NCBI GenBank assembly: GCA_032622095.1
Contig: CP136066.1
Location: forward strand, 96,309,319 to 96,373,318
Length of the DNA: 64,000 nucleotides
Direction: 5' to 3'
Source: Siphonodentalium dalli
Lineage: Eukaryota; Mollusca; Scaphopoda; Gadilida; Siphonodentaliidae
In this document: in pieces, positions 46,953-59,006 of the stretch
How the letters are laid out: every line of letters starts with the position of its first letter
How positions within the stretch are numbered: the stretch's first letter is position 1
The notes under the pieces: generated by a model
What the model saw: only the letters and a program-made list of their open reading frames with translations
The model's database searches: none
Told to the model about the DNA's origin: nothing
Position numbers and translations under genes: made by a program

Positions 46953-49684
46953 TTTTACCACCCAACTCACTGGGCTATCATACTGTACTGTGGTAAAATG
47001 CCCAACATCGCATTTTCGGTCCGGAATAAACGGCATAGTATGGTGGCCGTTGACGAGTAATTAAGATTCCACACAAAACTTTTACAACCAACCCAATGGA
47101 TTCCCATACTGTTCAAGCCAATGTGGTAAAATGCCCAAAATCGCATTTCTGCATTGCATGGTGGCCGTTGACGAATAATTAAGATTCCACATATACATTT
47201 TACCACCAAACTCACTGGGTTCCCATACCGTACCACCCAAAGTGGTAAAATGCCCAAAATCGCATTTCTGGTCCGATTTTACGGAATAAACGGCGTTGTA
47301 TGGTGGCCATTGACGAATAATTAAGATTCCACACAAACATTTTACCACCCAACCCATTGGGTTATCATACTGTACTACCCGAAGTGGTATAATGCCCAAA
47401 ATCGCATTGTTGGTCCGAGATTTACGGAATAAACGACATTTTATGGTGGCCGTTGACGAACAAGATTTCACACAATCATTTTACCACCCAAATCACTGGG
47501 TTCCAATACCGTACCACCCAAAATGGTAAAATGCCCAAAATCGCATTCCGGTCCGATTTTCAAGAAATAAACGCCACTGTATGACGACCGGTGACAAATA
47601 ATGAAGATTCCGCACAAACATTTTACCACCAAACCCACCGTGTTAGTTTACTAACCAAAGTGGCAAAATGTCCTAAATCGAATATTTAGTCGGATGTTTA
47701 CGGATTAAACGGCATTGTATGGTGGCCCTTGGCGAATAATCAAGATTACACCCAAAAATGTTAGAACCGAAACCACTGGTGTTCCATACCGTACCACCCA
47801 AAGTGGTCAAATGCCTAAAATCGCATTTGTGGTCTCATTTTCACGGAATAAACTGCATCATATGGTGGCCGTTGACGAATAATTAAGATTCCACACAGTT
47901 TACCACCCAACTCACTGGGTTCCTATACTGTACCACCCAAAGTGGTAAAATGACAAAATCGTATTTCTGGCCCGAATTTCACGAAATAAACGGCATTGTA
48001 TGGTGGCCATTGACGAATAATTAAGATTCCACACAAACATTCCGTTGAATACATGTGACTCACGTCAATGGGTGTGGAATAAAAATATAGAATAATTATG
48101 ATTTCACCCAATCCAGTTTCCATACCGTCCACCCAACCCATTGGGTTTTCAGGCCGTGCCTCCCAAAGTGGTAAAATGCCAATAATCGCATTTCTGGTCC
48201 GATTTTCACGGAATAAACGGCATTTAGGGTGGTCATTGAAGTGTAGTTAAGATTCCACCCCAACATGTTACCACCCAAAGTGATAACATACCCAAAATCG
48301 CATTTTTTGGTCCGATTTTCAATGAATAAATGTCATTGTATAGTGTGGCCGTTGGCGAATAATTAAGATTCCACACAGTTTACACCCAACTCACTGGGTT
48401 CCTATACCGTACCACCCAAAGTGGTAAAATGACAAAATCGCATTTCTGGCCCGAATTTCACGAAATAAACGGCATTGTATGGTGGCCATTGACGAATAAT
48501 TAAGTTTCCACACAAACATTTTACCACCCAACCCGCTGAGTTCCCACACGGCCGTGCCTCCCAAAGTGGTAAAATGTCCGAAAATCGCATTTATGGTCCG
48601 ATTTTCACGGAATAAACGACATTGTATGGTGGCCGTTGACGCATAATTAATATTCCATCCAAAAAGTTTACCATCCAAAGGGGTAAATTGCACAAAATCG
48701 CATTTGTGGACCGATTTTTACGGGGAAAACGACCTTCTGGTGTGGCCGTTTGCGAATAATTCAGATTCCACACAAACATTTTACCACCCAACCCACTGGG
48801 TTCCGACACCGGACCACACAACGTGGTTAAATGTTCAAAATCGCATTTCGGATCAGATTTTCTCGTAATAAACGGCATTGAATGGTGGCCGTTGACGATT
48901 AATTAAGATTCCACACAAACATCCTACCACCCAACCCACTGGGTTTCCGACACCGGACCGCACATATATAGTGGTTAAATGTTCAAAATCGCATTTCTGA
49001 TCAGATTTTCTCGGAATAAACGGCATTGAATGGTGGTCGTTGACGAATAATTAAGATTCCACACAAACATTTTACCGCCCAACCCACTGGGTTTTTATAC
49101 TGTATTACTCAAAGTGGTAAAATGCCAAAAATCGCATTTGTGGTCCGATTTTCACGGAATAAACGGCATTATAGGGCGGCCGGTGACAAATAATGAAGAT
49201 TCCACACAAACATTTTACCACCCATATATATAAATATAGAATAATTAAGATTTCACCCAATCCAGTTTCCATACCGTCCACCCGATCCATTCGGATATAC
49301 TATTTACCGAGAACTATTTGCCGTGCCTCCCAAAGTGATAAATGCCAATAATCGCATTTCTGGTCCGATTTTCACGGAATAAACGGCATTTAGGGTGGCC
49401 ATTGAAGTGTAATTAAGATTCCACCCAAACATGTTACCACCCAAAGTGATAACATGCCAAAAATCGAATTTTTTGGTCCGATTTTCAATGAATATATGGC
49501 ATTGTATAGTGTGGCTGTTGACGAATAATTAATATTCCACCAAAACAGTTTACCACCCAACCCACTGGGATTCCATACCGTACCTCCCAAAGCGGTGAAA
49601 TGCCCAAAATTGCATTTCTGGTAAGATTTTCATGGAATAAACGGCTTTGTAGGTCGGCCGTTGACGAATAATTAAGATTGCACA
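46953..49684. repeat. R7 satellite array, left block (~140-bp units)
   Basis: About 18 diverged units. Consensus landmarks in order: ATTTTACCACCCAACCCACT, GGGTTCCCATACCGTACC, CAAAGTGGTAAAATGCCCAA, AATCGCATTTCTGGTCCGAT, ACGGAATAAACGGCATTG, GGTGGCCGTTGACGAATAAT and AAGATTCCAC. Minus-strand open frames across it are repeat artefacts. Confidence 0.92.
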
Positions 49685-50439
49685 TTCCTGGGATTGAACA
49701 CTGTGTTTAGAATACCGATGCACTCATCCCCCGGACCATTCTTTGTCGGGTAAACGGACTTGACTGGTCGTCCTATCACTGTAGCCAGCCCATGCATAGT
49801 CCATGCCGACGAATATGCACTATGACCTGTACCACCATCGGCACACGCCAGGATGTCGTCACCAAGAGTTGGACTGATGTCGGGAATTTTTGAACTTTTG
49901 TGGAATTTCCCGTAAAACAACCTATTCGTCGACATTTCTACACAAGTTCTAACTCTAAGTTCCGTGGAATGTGTCTCGTCACCAAACAGACACACTGACA
50001 CTGCGTTGAATAAACAACTACCGTTGTCTGTCACACTTATCGGGATTGAGTCCGACCAATCCGATCCAAGAAGTTTGGATGCCTGCGTATCCCGAGAATA
50101 CCTTCTCATCGGGTGGTACTGGTGGACTTCTTTCACCCGAACTGGCTTCTCCACCCTCATGAAAATATCTTCCCTTAAAGCATATTCTACTACACTACCA
50201 GTTGTCCTTCCGGCCATCAATCTGAGATGGGATTCATCCCAATCGATGTGACCGGACCTCGATATGCACTGGACACACAAATAGCCCAAGGAAGATTTTC
50301 CGAAAAAATTGAATTCCTTACTTGTTAAATTCTCACACGGAAGGTGGAACCACTTGTCGCAGAGATCGCAGGCGATGCTTTTTATCTCGTGACATTCGTC
50401 ACCACAAACTCCACACGGGTAACACGGTTTTGAAGACAT
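49672..50439 (-). CDS. PHD finger plus OTU-like protein, C-terminally truncated
   Basis: Starts at ATG 50439, 255 codons. Residues about 6-58 form a PHD-type zinc finger: CGVCGDEC, then CDLCDKWFHLPC and LCVQC give the Cys4-His-Cys3 spacing. Residues about 130-175 (SVTDNGSCLFNAVSVCLFGD) resemble the catalytic start of OTU-family cysteine proteases, with Asp-Asn-Gly-Ser-Cys. The later part (MHGLATVIGRPVKSVYPTKN, LNTVFNPR) recalls vertnin-like proteins of transposon-rich invertebrate genomes. After FNPR the frame runs into R7 satellite sequence and stops within four codons, so the natural C-terminus is lost. There is one exon and no frameshift. It sits as an island within the satellite. Possibly a captured transposon gene; expression unknown. 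Confidence 0.78.
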   Translation of the reverse strand: MSSKPCYPCGVCGDECHEIKSIACDLCDKWFHLPCENLTSKEFNFFGKSSLGYLCVQCISRSGHIDWDESHLRLMAGRTTGSVVEYALREDIFMRVEKPVRVKEVHQYHPMRRYSRDTQASKLLGSDWSDSIPISVTDNGSCLFNAVSVCLFGDETHSTELRVRTCVEMSTNRLFYGKFHKSSKIPDISPTLGDDILACADGGTGHSAYSSAWTMHGLATVIGRPVKSVYPTKNGPGDECIGILNTVFNPRNVQS

Positions 50440-50501
50440 ACTGAACGTTTGAATATAATCGAATCGATGATAAGACTGAGGAAACTAGATCTCGTACTCC
50501 A

Positions 50502-50509
50502 TTTATATA
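50502..50509 (-). promoter_or_regulatory. Possible TATA box of the PHD-OTU gene
   Basis: The minus strand reads AAAAATATATAAATGG about 65 nt before the ATG. AT-rich context makes this tentative. Confidence 0.35.
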
Positions 50510-50744
50510 TTTTTTTGACACTCATTACTACTCTAAAGTGTCGTTTCATTAACCACTGCTTACTGTAATACCACAGGGAAACCAACTAATATCCCGTAAA
50601 TACCACAGCGAAAGCCGACGACTCAGGTGTCTTATAATTATAAACTGCTTACTTTAATAACACAGCGAAGCCATCAGGCATCACACAATGGAGTAGAGCG
50701 ACATTGTGATTAATTGGATTTTATCACTGGCGCTGTATATACGC

Positions 50745-50946
50745 TATATACCAAGCACTAATTTACCAAGCAGTAATTACTGGCCGCTATACCGTTTTGG
50801 CGTTTAATAAGTCGAAAATAGATAAAAATATTAACTAAAACAACCATTAACATGTCCATATAACCTTATATGACCTTCTACAACCTTTTAATTTCCTTAT
50901 TTGTTTACTGCTTGGTATTGCTTGCTTGGTATTGCTTGGTATATAG
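50745..50946. mobile_element. Small TIR element with TATACCAAGCA ends
   Basis: TATATACCAAGCACTAATTT at the left pairs with TGCTTGGTATATA at the right. Inner copies are TACCAAGCAGTAA and TTACTGCTTGGTA. About 200 bp, between the PHD-OTU block and the resumed satellite. Confidence 0.68.
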
Positions 50947-50952
50947 TGGGAC

Positions 50953-51395
50953 CGCCCAACGCACAGGGTTCCCATACCATCCAAAAAGTGTTAAAATTCG
51001 AATTTTTGGTCCGATTTGCACGGAATAAGAAACATTGTAGGGTGGCGTTGACGCATAATTAAGATTCTACCCAAATATTTTACCATCCAAACTGATAAAA
51101 TGCCAAAACATTACATTTCTTTTGAGATTTTCATGAAATATACGGCATTGTGTGGTGACCGTTGACGAATAATTAAGATTCAACCCAAAAAAGTTACCAC
51201 CCAACCATGTACCTTTATCCAGATTATCTGGATTAACGTACTTGACCCAACCTACTGGATTTCGATACCATAGCACACAAAGTGGAAAAATGCCCAAAAT
51301 CGCATTTATGGTGTCATTTTCACGGAATAAACGACATTTTATGGTGACCGTTGACAAATAATTAAGATTCCACACAAACATTCTCTCTCTCACAC
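50953..51395. repeat. R7 satellite array, right block
   Basis: Three diverged units after the gene-bearing island, beginning CGCCCAACGCACAGGGTTCC. One unit carries a short insertion around 51210-51245. Confidence 0.85.
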
Positions 51396-51726
51396 AGAAG
51401 CAACTGCCCTTCGGGACCTTATATCCTGGAATCATGTTTTTCGCAATCCCACCCCCTGCATAAGACAGAAAAATTGTGGCTTGGTATGGTCATATTGAAT
51501 TATAATAGATTATAGTTAGACTACAACTATACAACTATTTATAATAGTTGAATTTAGAATGTGCCAGACCAGATCATAGACGGTTGTACAGATAGACGTA
51601 CTCGGTTGTACAGATAGATGTACTCATGGGAATCCCCGATGGAGATTTCGACAGCATACCCTCCTAGTTAAACAACTCCATCATAGTCACTATCGTTCCA
51701 CTGGAGCCTTCTATAATTCTTTACAA
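51396..51726. other. Spacer with nothing recognised
   Basis: Only a short direct repeat (GGTTGTACAGATAGA, about 51583 and 51605) is seen. Confidence 0.45.
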
Positions 51727-52179
51727 TTAAAGGTACTCAATCCGATCAGACGCTCCTAAATTACCATTTCTTTGGCTTCGGGGGTAAAAAATATTTGATT
51801 CGAGTCGAGGAAACCACCCATCAAAGCTCAGAGTGATCAGATATCAATTTTTGAAGTCTGTTATTTCTCAAGATCTGCAGTAATAAATGGCCCAGAAATA
51901 CGTGGTCAAACGGGCGGATGAAGATGGATAACTATAAAATCAAGTGGTTGTCATTACCACTTGATTTTAGAGTTATCCATCTTCATCTGCAAGATCCGTT
52001 CGACGTGTTTCTGTGCCACTTATTACTGCAGATCTCCAGAAATAACTAACTTCAAAAATCGATATCTGATCACTCTGAGCTTTGATGGGTGGGTTCTTAG
52101 ACTCGAATCAAATATTTTTAACACTTGAAGCCAAAGAAATAGTAATTTAGGAGCGTCTGATCCGATTGAGTACCTTTAA
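51727..52179. mobile_element. R2 foldback MITE, reference-quality copy
   Basis: TTAA, AGGTACTCAATCCGATCAGA...CTGATCCGATTGAGTACCT, TTAA. The arms pair over most of 453 bp and meet at the CAAGTGGTTGTCATTACCACTTG centre (in two halves). Confidence 0.88.
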
Positions 52180-52244
52180 CATTTAGACCAAATACTCAAA
52201 ATGATTATGTGATTCCCACTTGACCTCAAGACAATCCATTACTA

Positions 52245-52954
52245 TCTATCTTTTCTAATAAAACTTAAATTTGTTTGTTTGTCCGCTTATAGGCGACCAA
52301 ACGTCTGGACCATCTGAGCTAAACATTTGTATATATGAGTAATTTTACCCAGTGAGTGTTATTAGATGGGTCCTTTTCACCCCCGGGCCCCAGATGTCTT
52401 AAAATGTCACTAATAATTATTTTATATATATTTTTCTAGACGCGACCGAACGGTTGATCCACTGGAGCAGAAAATGTGTACGTATTGGTTATTTTACTCG
52501 CGAAATTCCCGTTGACCGCAGATGCCTTAAAACGGCACTTATAGTTAATTTAACTAAATTATTTATTATACACCCAAACTGGTTGCGATATATATGATCA
52601 GTGAAAATTTAAACATGGGTATAAATTGACCAGTAGAGTCTCAAGACGGCTTAAAGTGGGACTAATAAATCAGATGATCAATAAAGAGCTTTTATTATCA
52701 GCCCAGATGGTATGTGGGAAAATTGGTGCACACAAATAAAATGATGTGGGGTAGATGCTATTGGCCTCAAATAATTTAAATGGGCTCTAATAATTAGCCA
52801 TAAAGAGTGTTTATTATCAACTTAAAAGATGGGTGTAACTTTATCTGGAAATTAAATAGGTACTCCTTACCCCAGATAATTATTTAGAATGACTTGAAGG
52901 GCCACAAATAACATAATAATTCTTTACCCGAGCAATGCGGGGTATCCCAGCTAG
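52245..52954 (+). mobile_element. Nonautonomous Helitron
   Basis: 5' end TCTATCTTTTCTAATAAAAC then TTAAATTTGTTTGTTTGTCC. 3' end ACCCGAGCAATGCGGGGTAT then CCCAGCTAG followed by T. The short CCCG..CGGG hairpin about 10 bases before a terminal CTAG, with insertion between A and T and no target duplication, is the Helitron pattern. About 710 bp, no Rep/helicase. Inside, the TTAAAA(T/C)G.CACT..TAAT motif repeats several times. Confidence 0.8.
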
Positions 52955-53205
52955 TCTACTATATAGTTAAATGTTCATGTATATCCTCGAACTATCAACC
53001 CAAACAAATATGACACTGATTTGTGCAAATGTAAATAAAACAGTCAGCATGATAATGGAAGTAAAATAAATTATTCATGTGTCACGTGTTGACAGGTCAA
53101 TACGCGGAACAAGATCAGTCACATGTGCGCTTCCAGATTGCCTAAAGCACAATTTACGATTAAACAGTCGACACACGATTGCCCAAGTAAAATTGGGGCA
53201 ATCCC

Positions 53206-53352
53206 CAGGAAATATGGCTTGTTGCCATTCATCGGAAAGCTCTCGGCGAGAGCTTTCTGATGAATGCCAACAAGCCATATTTCCGACTAAATCCTGAAAA
53301 GTTACCCATAATTCTGCTGTGGTTAAGAGGTCGATTAATTAGAGCATTACTG
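53206..53352. mobile_element. R3 foldback MITE, left end lost
   Basis: Hairpin AATATGGCTTGTTGCCATTC, CGGAAAGCTCTCGGCGAGAGC-type centre, then ..GGTCGATTAATTAGAGCATT and ACTG. Confidence 0.8.
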
Positions 53353-53717
53353 CATATCCGATTTCCGAATGTTATATAAACATGTGTCTGTACGTGTTAG
53401 GAAAAAATCAAGTTTTTGTTGACATGAGTAGCTCGGATTACCGACAGTGTTCGGAACGTGGTTCTAAAATAAATTCTTCTATTGAATTATTATAGCTTTT
53501 GATCATACATATAACCCACAATGTAGTTCAGTATTCACTGATTTATTACACAAGGGAGATGATGCCTTCGCTGTGCACAGTTCAGAAGGTGGCAATGTCT
53601 CTACCCTCTTTGGGTGGGGGGTGGAGTAACAAAGCATTTAGATTCATATAATTTTACTTATATAATTTAATATTAGCTATTTAAATGTATGATATTAATG
53701 ATGCCGTGTCTGATTTC

Positions 53718-55553
53718 ACCCGTGATCAAATGGACCTGTGCTATGATGTGTTTGTGTCCTGCTAATGTGCTATGATGCGGTTGTATCCTGCTGAATTGCT
53801 ATGATGCGGTTGTATCCTGCTGAATTGTTATGATGTTGTTAACAATGAAAGTATCGATGACACTGTAGCTCAACTTGAAGAGGGGATAATTTCATGTGGT
53901 ACAGTCAATTTAGTGATTAGGAATGCAGAAAGCTGAAATTTCTTAACTAATACTAAATATCAACATGAAGATATATATATATATAAATTTAAATCCAAGA
54001 TGTCCACTGGATTCAAAAACATTTGATAAATCCCATCTAGTAGATCAATATCAAGATCAATATGAAATTTGGTGATAAATGAATGAGTGAAGTGCACTGT
54101 AGGGTGTTCTAAAGAATTTAGTCATGCAAAATCGCATGGTTTTTAATGAAATTCAGATCCATGTGAAGTTTCGTGATCGGACAACTAGGATGTCGTCTGT
54201 AGGGTGTAACAACGGATTTAGTCAATACAAAGAGTAAAATCCAAGATGGCCACTGACCACCATGTTTTTTTCACCCCACTGATCCATAAGATGTTTGGTG
54301 ATGATCAGATGAGGGATGTGGTCTGTTGGTTGTGCCCAAGGATTTAGTCATGCAAAGAGTGAAATCCAAGATGGCTGCCAACAGCCATGTTTTATGGCTG
54401 AGTGACCCCAAAATGACTCGTTCCCATCTACAGGTCAATATTAACATCCATGACAATTTCATAATGATCAGACAAACACTCCGGCCTGTAGCCTGTGCTA
54501 ATGGATTGATTTTTGAAATCAAAGCTGGCGGCCATGTTTTTTTTTACCGAATCATCCCAAAACGACTCGTTCCCATCTACATGTCAATGTCAACAGCCAT
54601 GACAAATTTCATAATGATCCGACCAAAGGTACGTCTTGTAGCCCATGCCAAAAGATTTAGTCATGCAAAGATTAAAATCCAAGATGGCTGGCGGAGGCCA
54701 TGATTTATGGCCGAATGACCCCAAAATGACTCGTACCTATCTACATGTCAATGTCAACAGCCATGACAAATTTCATAACGATCCGACCAAAGGTATGTCT
54801 TGTAGCCGTGCCAAAGGAATTATTCATGCAAAGAGTAAAATCCAAGATGGCTTCCGACAGCCATGTTTTATGGCCGAATGACCTCAAAATGACTCGTTCA
54901 TATCTGCATGTCAATGTAAACATTCATGACAAATTTCATGATGATCCGACCAAAGGTACGACCTGTAGCCCATGCCAAAGGATTTAGTCATGCAAAGAGT
55001 GCTAATGGATTGAATTTTGAAATCCAAGATGGCTACTGGCTGGCGGCCATGTTTTTTGCCGAATGACCACAACATCACTCGTTCCCATCTACATGTCAAT
55101 GTCAACAGCCATGACAAATTTCAGAATGATCCTACCAAAGGTACGATCTGTAGCCCATGCTAATGGAAATTGTTGATGGACATCTCCATGCACACAAAGA
55201 CAATGGATACCAAGCCATTGCAATACCTCAAAGTTTACAAGCAAAAAAGTACCATTATATTTCTTTAATATGCTTTTTCACGTGTTCCAATAATCTGAAC
55301 ATATCCAGGGAAAGCCATTAACCGTATCAAACATTCAAAAACATTTTTATTGCAAAATAGTCTTAATACTGGTTTCATTAGTTGTTGAAAATGGACAATA
55401 ATCAAGATAGTTATTCACCAAACACCGCGAAAATAATAACTTTAGAAAATATAATAGTACTTTTTCGTAACAGCATCAGTTTGCCCTACCCGCATCATAG
55501 CAATTCAACAGGACCACCAGCATCATAGCATATTAGCAGAACCACTTGACCAG
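53718..55553. mobile_element. R9 TIR element enlarged by a nested R8 tandem-core element
   Basis: Left terminus 53737-53835 (CCTGCTAATGTGCTATGATG, CTGAATTGCTATGATGCGGT twice) and right terminus 55470-55553 (AGCATCAGTTTGCCCTACCC, GCATCATAGCAATTCA, CACTTGACCAGGGGT) match 24819-25333. The R8 block between 53850 and 55245 is absent from that copy. Confidence 0.72.
53850..55245 (+). mobile_element. R8 element with ~160-bp tandem core, copy 1
   Basis: Starts AATGAAAGTATCGATGACAC then TGTAGCTCAACTT. About six core units follow (AAATCCAAGATGGC, GGCCATGTTTTTTGGCCGAA, TGACCCCAAAATGACTCGTT, CATGACAAATTTCATGATGA, GGTACGACCTGTAGCCC). Ends CCATTGCAATACCTCAAAGT. The forward frames over it are artefacts. 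Confidence 0.75.
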
Positions 55554-56540
55554 GGGTCGAATTGACACTATTAAACCAGCTTTTGTACGTTTTGTATAGC
55601 AGAAAATTATTATAACGAACCCACTAACGCTTCCATGATGGTCACAGGAGCTGCACTGGTGCAGCACTAAAAATCATGTGCCAGTGCAGTCTCTATATAT
55701 GCGAGTATCTCACATTGTGGCTCGGTGGTGGTCCAGTGGTTAAATCATAAATCATAATCATAAATCAGAATCGTAAATAAGAATCATAAATCAGAAAAGT
55801 AAATCATCATAAATCAGAATCAGAAATCATAAAATATATAGGGATGTCACAACGACTTATATCAAACAATACATTTGGCATGAACGTCTATGGATAGTAG
55901 GCCTATTGTATTACAATGATCTCACATATATATATAGTTTTGATGACTTAGAGGAAAATAAAAAATTATATTAAATTGTCACTAAAAACAGTATTTTTTT
56001 TACAGTGGGGCAAAGCAAGCTATGAAGATAAATGAAATTTTGTATATAATGTTGTAACTAGATGTGTGTAATAGCCAAACAACAACAGGGTGTCACCTCT
56101 TACCCCCATGAATCCAGAATAACAGTTAACAGAGAGGGGTGAATCCTGCATACCGATTAATAAAATATTGAATACAAGGCATGATTATTTCGCACTACAT
56201 GTAATAAGATAAATTTAACACATTTGATGAAGTAATGTCCATAACTCCAACACATTAAGACGTATGAGACTGAATTGCATCAAAATGTTATTTTTGGCCA
56301 CGAAATAACTCAAAGATGAATATTTTGATGCAAAAATTGGCTTATGAATCCCAAGTACCACTTAACAGAGGTGTATGAATCCAAAATAGCAGTTCAAAAA
56401 TCATCCAAATCCCACATACCAGAAAGGAGGGGGGTGACCTTCTACATGTTTATATAATTGTAGATATGATCATTACATACACATAAAAGAAGTAAAATAA
56501 TCTGATTATACTAATTAAGCAGATATAAGAATTAACAAAC
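55554..56540. other. AT-rich stretch with an AATCAT repeat
   Basis: 55743-55830 is a degenerate (AATCATA/AATCAGA) tandem repeat, preceded by GTGGTCCAGTGGTTA, which resembles a tRNA box A. Nothing else is recognised. Confidence 0.45.
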
Positions 56541-56544
56541 TTAC

Positions 56545-56850
56545 CGTCAGTGGGCTTCTATATATATATAAAAGGCGTACCTGCAATTTTGGCATGAAAG
56601 TTTTTATAGCATCGTTGGAATCTATGGGTTCTATTACATGTTCATCAGATAACTTGTCAATATTTCAAGTATAAATGTCATTTTTCGAATATTTTCAGAG
56701 AAATTTGTGTTCTGAAATGTTTTATCTGGGTTTCCTGCAAAAATGTTTCGTTAATTCTGAGATGTCGTAATTTATATTTTCGAAACTGTTCCTGGTAGGA
56801 CAATTCTGATTGGATTGTTTTGAGGAGGGATGGCCGGAGGGCGTATCCTT
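56545..56850 (-). repeat. R17 repeat with conserved minus-strand frame, copy 2
   Basis: Matches 36100-36510. The minus strand at 56735-56848 reads DTPSGHPSSKQSNQNCPTRN then SFENINYDISELTKHFCR. Amino acids are kept better than the surrounding noncoding part, judged by eye. Confidence 0.5.
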
Positions 56851-57009
56851 AACAAAGCCACAGAAATTGTCAAAACTAAAATGTTGCATCTCACAGATTT
56901 CTACTTTTTACTTCTAAAGTGTCGTTTAAGACCATAAAATCATGTTTTATCATCAACTAGAAAATAATTGAATATAAAAGTATATCAACTATAACAACTG
57001 TGATATATA

Positions 57010-57165
57010 AATAGAACGACACAAGTGTGTGAACTGGTTAACGCTATTGCACGAGTTTGTTGTGACGCGATGGTAAAACGAGAACAGGAGGTTCGAGTTT
57101 TACCTCGCGGCACGACAAACGAGTGCAATAACGTTAACATGTTCACACAACTGTGTTGTTCTATG
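57010..57165. mobile_element. Foldback with GTTAACGCTATTGCACGAG arms
   Basis: TGTGTGAACTGGTTAACGCT and ATTGCACGAGTTTGTTGTG pair with CACGACAAACGAGTGCAATA and ACGTTAACATGTTCACACA. A smaller TTATTGCAC-type palindrome follows at 57425-57455. The minus frame at 57210-57554 beside it has no family I can name. Confidence 0.65.
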
Positions 57166-57902
57166 TTTATTGCACGCTCTGAAGATTGCAGCTTGTAACA
57201 TACTAATATTTAGGTCGATATTGTTGTATTTAATTGAACAAACATGTGCTTAATGTAGACTATACCCCACAATTTAGCGAAGACATTTTCTGTTAAATTT
57301 GACGTCGCCAGTGACGTTGTTGACGTAATAGGTTTGTATTGTTCAAGAACAATACACATTTTTTTATTGAACGTTTCAATTCTTCTGTATTTTGCTGTAT
57401 TTCGCACAAATAAGCCATTGGGTGTGCAATAAAAAGTGTTATTGTGCAAAGTTAATGGCACATACCAATTATAGTTCAGAGATTTACTTGTGTCTGCTGA
57501 ACAATTTGATTTTCCTGGGTAACGACCTTTTAGAAGCCCACCGACGTCACTCAATCACAAAATTTCACTCACTCATTTGACTCTCAAATTTTGACATGAC
57601 ACATCTGATGACATATCCGTGACACAACAAGTGTACATTCCTGAGGTGGACTCACGTTATTGGTTCGAGTAGTCCAATTCCTTGTGACATCATCCTGTAT
57701 GATCATTGAGGCAACATGTATACATCTTTTTTATTGTGCATGCACATGTATCAACAGGATATACCCATGTGATAAAAGGCATGGTATTGTTGTGAGTGTA
57801 TCCGGTGTTTCATGAACCAATGTGGCCTGATTGTTTAAAGTCGCATTTAGACGACTGTGTTGCATTGGTTGGTTGCAGTATAACACCAAGCTCCCGATTG
57901 CA

Positions 57903-58115
57903 CAGTAATGCCCTAAATAATCGACTCCTTAACCACAGCAAAATTATGGTTAATTTTTCAGAATTTAGTCGGAAATATGGCTTGTTGACATTCATCGAAA
58001 AGCTCTTAGTGAGAGCTTTCCGATGAATGGCAACAAGCCATATTTCTGACTAAATCCTGAAAAGTTACCCATAGTTCTGCTGTGGTTAAAATGTTGATTA
58101 TTTAGGGCATTACTG
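57903..58115. mobile_element. R3 foldback MITE, full length
   Basis: CAGTAATGCCCTAAATAATC to GGGCATTACTG. Hairpin centre AGCTCTTAGTGAGAGCTTTC. TA is preserved at the right flank only. Confidence 0.85.
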
Positions 58116-58248
58116 TAGCTGATAAATTTTATGTTGGAATAAATGCAATATTGCAAATCAATTCTATATAAAATGAATTCTACAATATTTCCAACATCCC
58201 TAAATCTTGATTCTCATAAACAGAAGTCAAATTTCCTTCGATTTTCAG

Positions 58249-58314
58249 ACTGACCCGCCATCTTCTTGTCAATACAAGAAATGCCACGATGCATGCACTT
58301 ATTTACCATATAAG
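58249..58314 (+). CDS. Possible 66-nt cysteine-rich exon
   Basis: Between an acceptor-like GATTTTCAG and a GTATGC donor, 22 in-frame codons read TDPPSSCQYKKCHDACTYLP then YK, with the pattern C-x4-C-x3-C. The flanks fit a phase-0 exon of a small secreted protein, but no partner exon was found. Could be chance. Confidence 0.2.
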
Positions 58315-59006
58315 GTATGCGTTGGGACTTGCATTGCATTGAAAATACAATCTCCCCATTTGAGTGTGCATCGCAGCCATCTTAAATGCCGCAGTAGAAT
58401 TTCCTGTGCTCCAATTTTAATGCAACAGACTAGTCTAAATACTCCTTAACAATGTCATTAGCTTCCAACCGCAGCTGTTCAGGCTAATGACGGGATTAGC
58501 AGTTTGTACTATCAGATCAAAGATCCTGTTAGACTTTGACCCACATTTTAGGAATTCGAACAATCTCATTGAATGCGATTCTAAAATGCAATAACGATGT
58601 TGTGAAACTGAAATGGATGATCACATTGATCAGCAAAAAACGTGACAATTAAAATTAAATCGTTGAAAGTTCAATCAAGTTGGAAGTTCAACCAGTATTC
58701 AGTTATCAAAAGGCTATACAGTCAATTTTATGCAATTAACAGAATAGGCATATAACCAGATTATATAACTCATTTTAGATTTTTAGTTTATTTTATATGA
58801 CATTGGCGAAATCAGTCAATACAAAATTTTAATAATTTTGTACATTTGTTGTAAATTTCTATTATGTCAATAAACAGTTTCTTTAATATCTATTTGTTGA
58901 AATTTATATTGTTACATACGTCGGCAGCATGAGGTGGCAAAATTTTTGTATGCATAAAAGCAGAATACCATGTGACTTCACACTGGACTTCATACAAATA
59001 AACACT
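58315..59006. other. AT-rich stretch, nothing recognised
   Basis: No repeat unit or gene is seen. Confidence 0.4.

Noticed and set aside
46967-49685. Many minus-strand open frames with similar peptides across the satellite
   Set aside because: They arise because the ~140-bp unit lacks frequent stops on that strand; frames change from unit to unit and there is no start or domain.
57210-57554. 114-codon minus-strand frame
   Set aside because: Adjacent to a foldback and without any family match I can name; kept only as a note.
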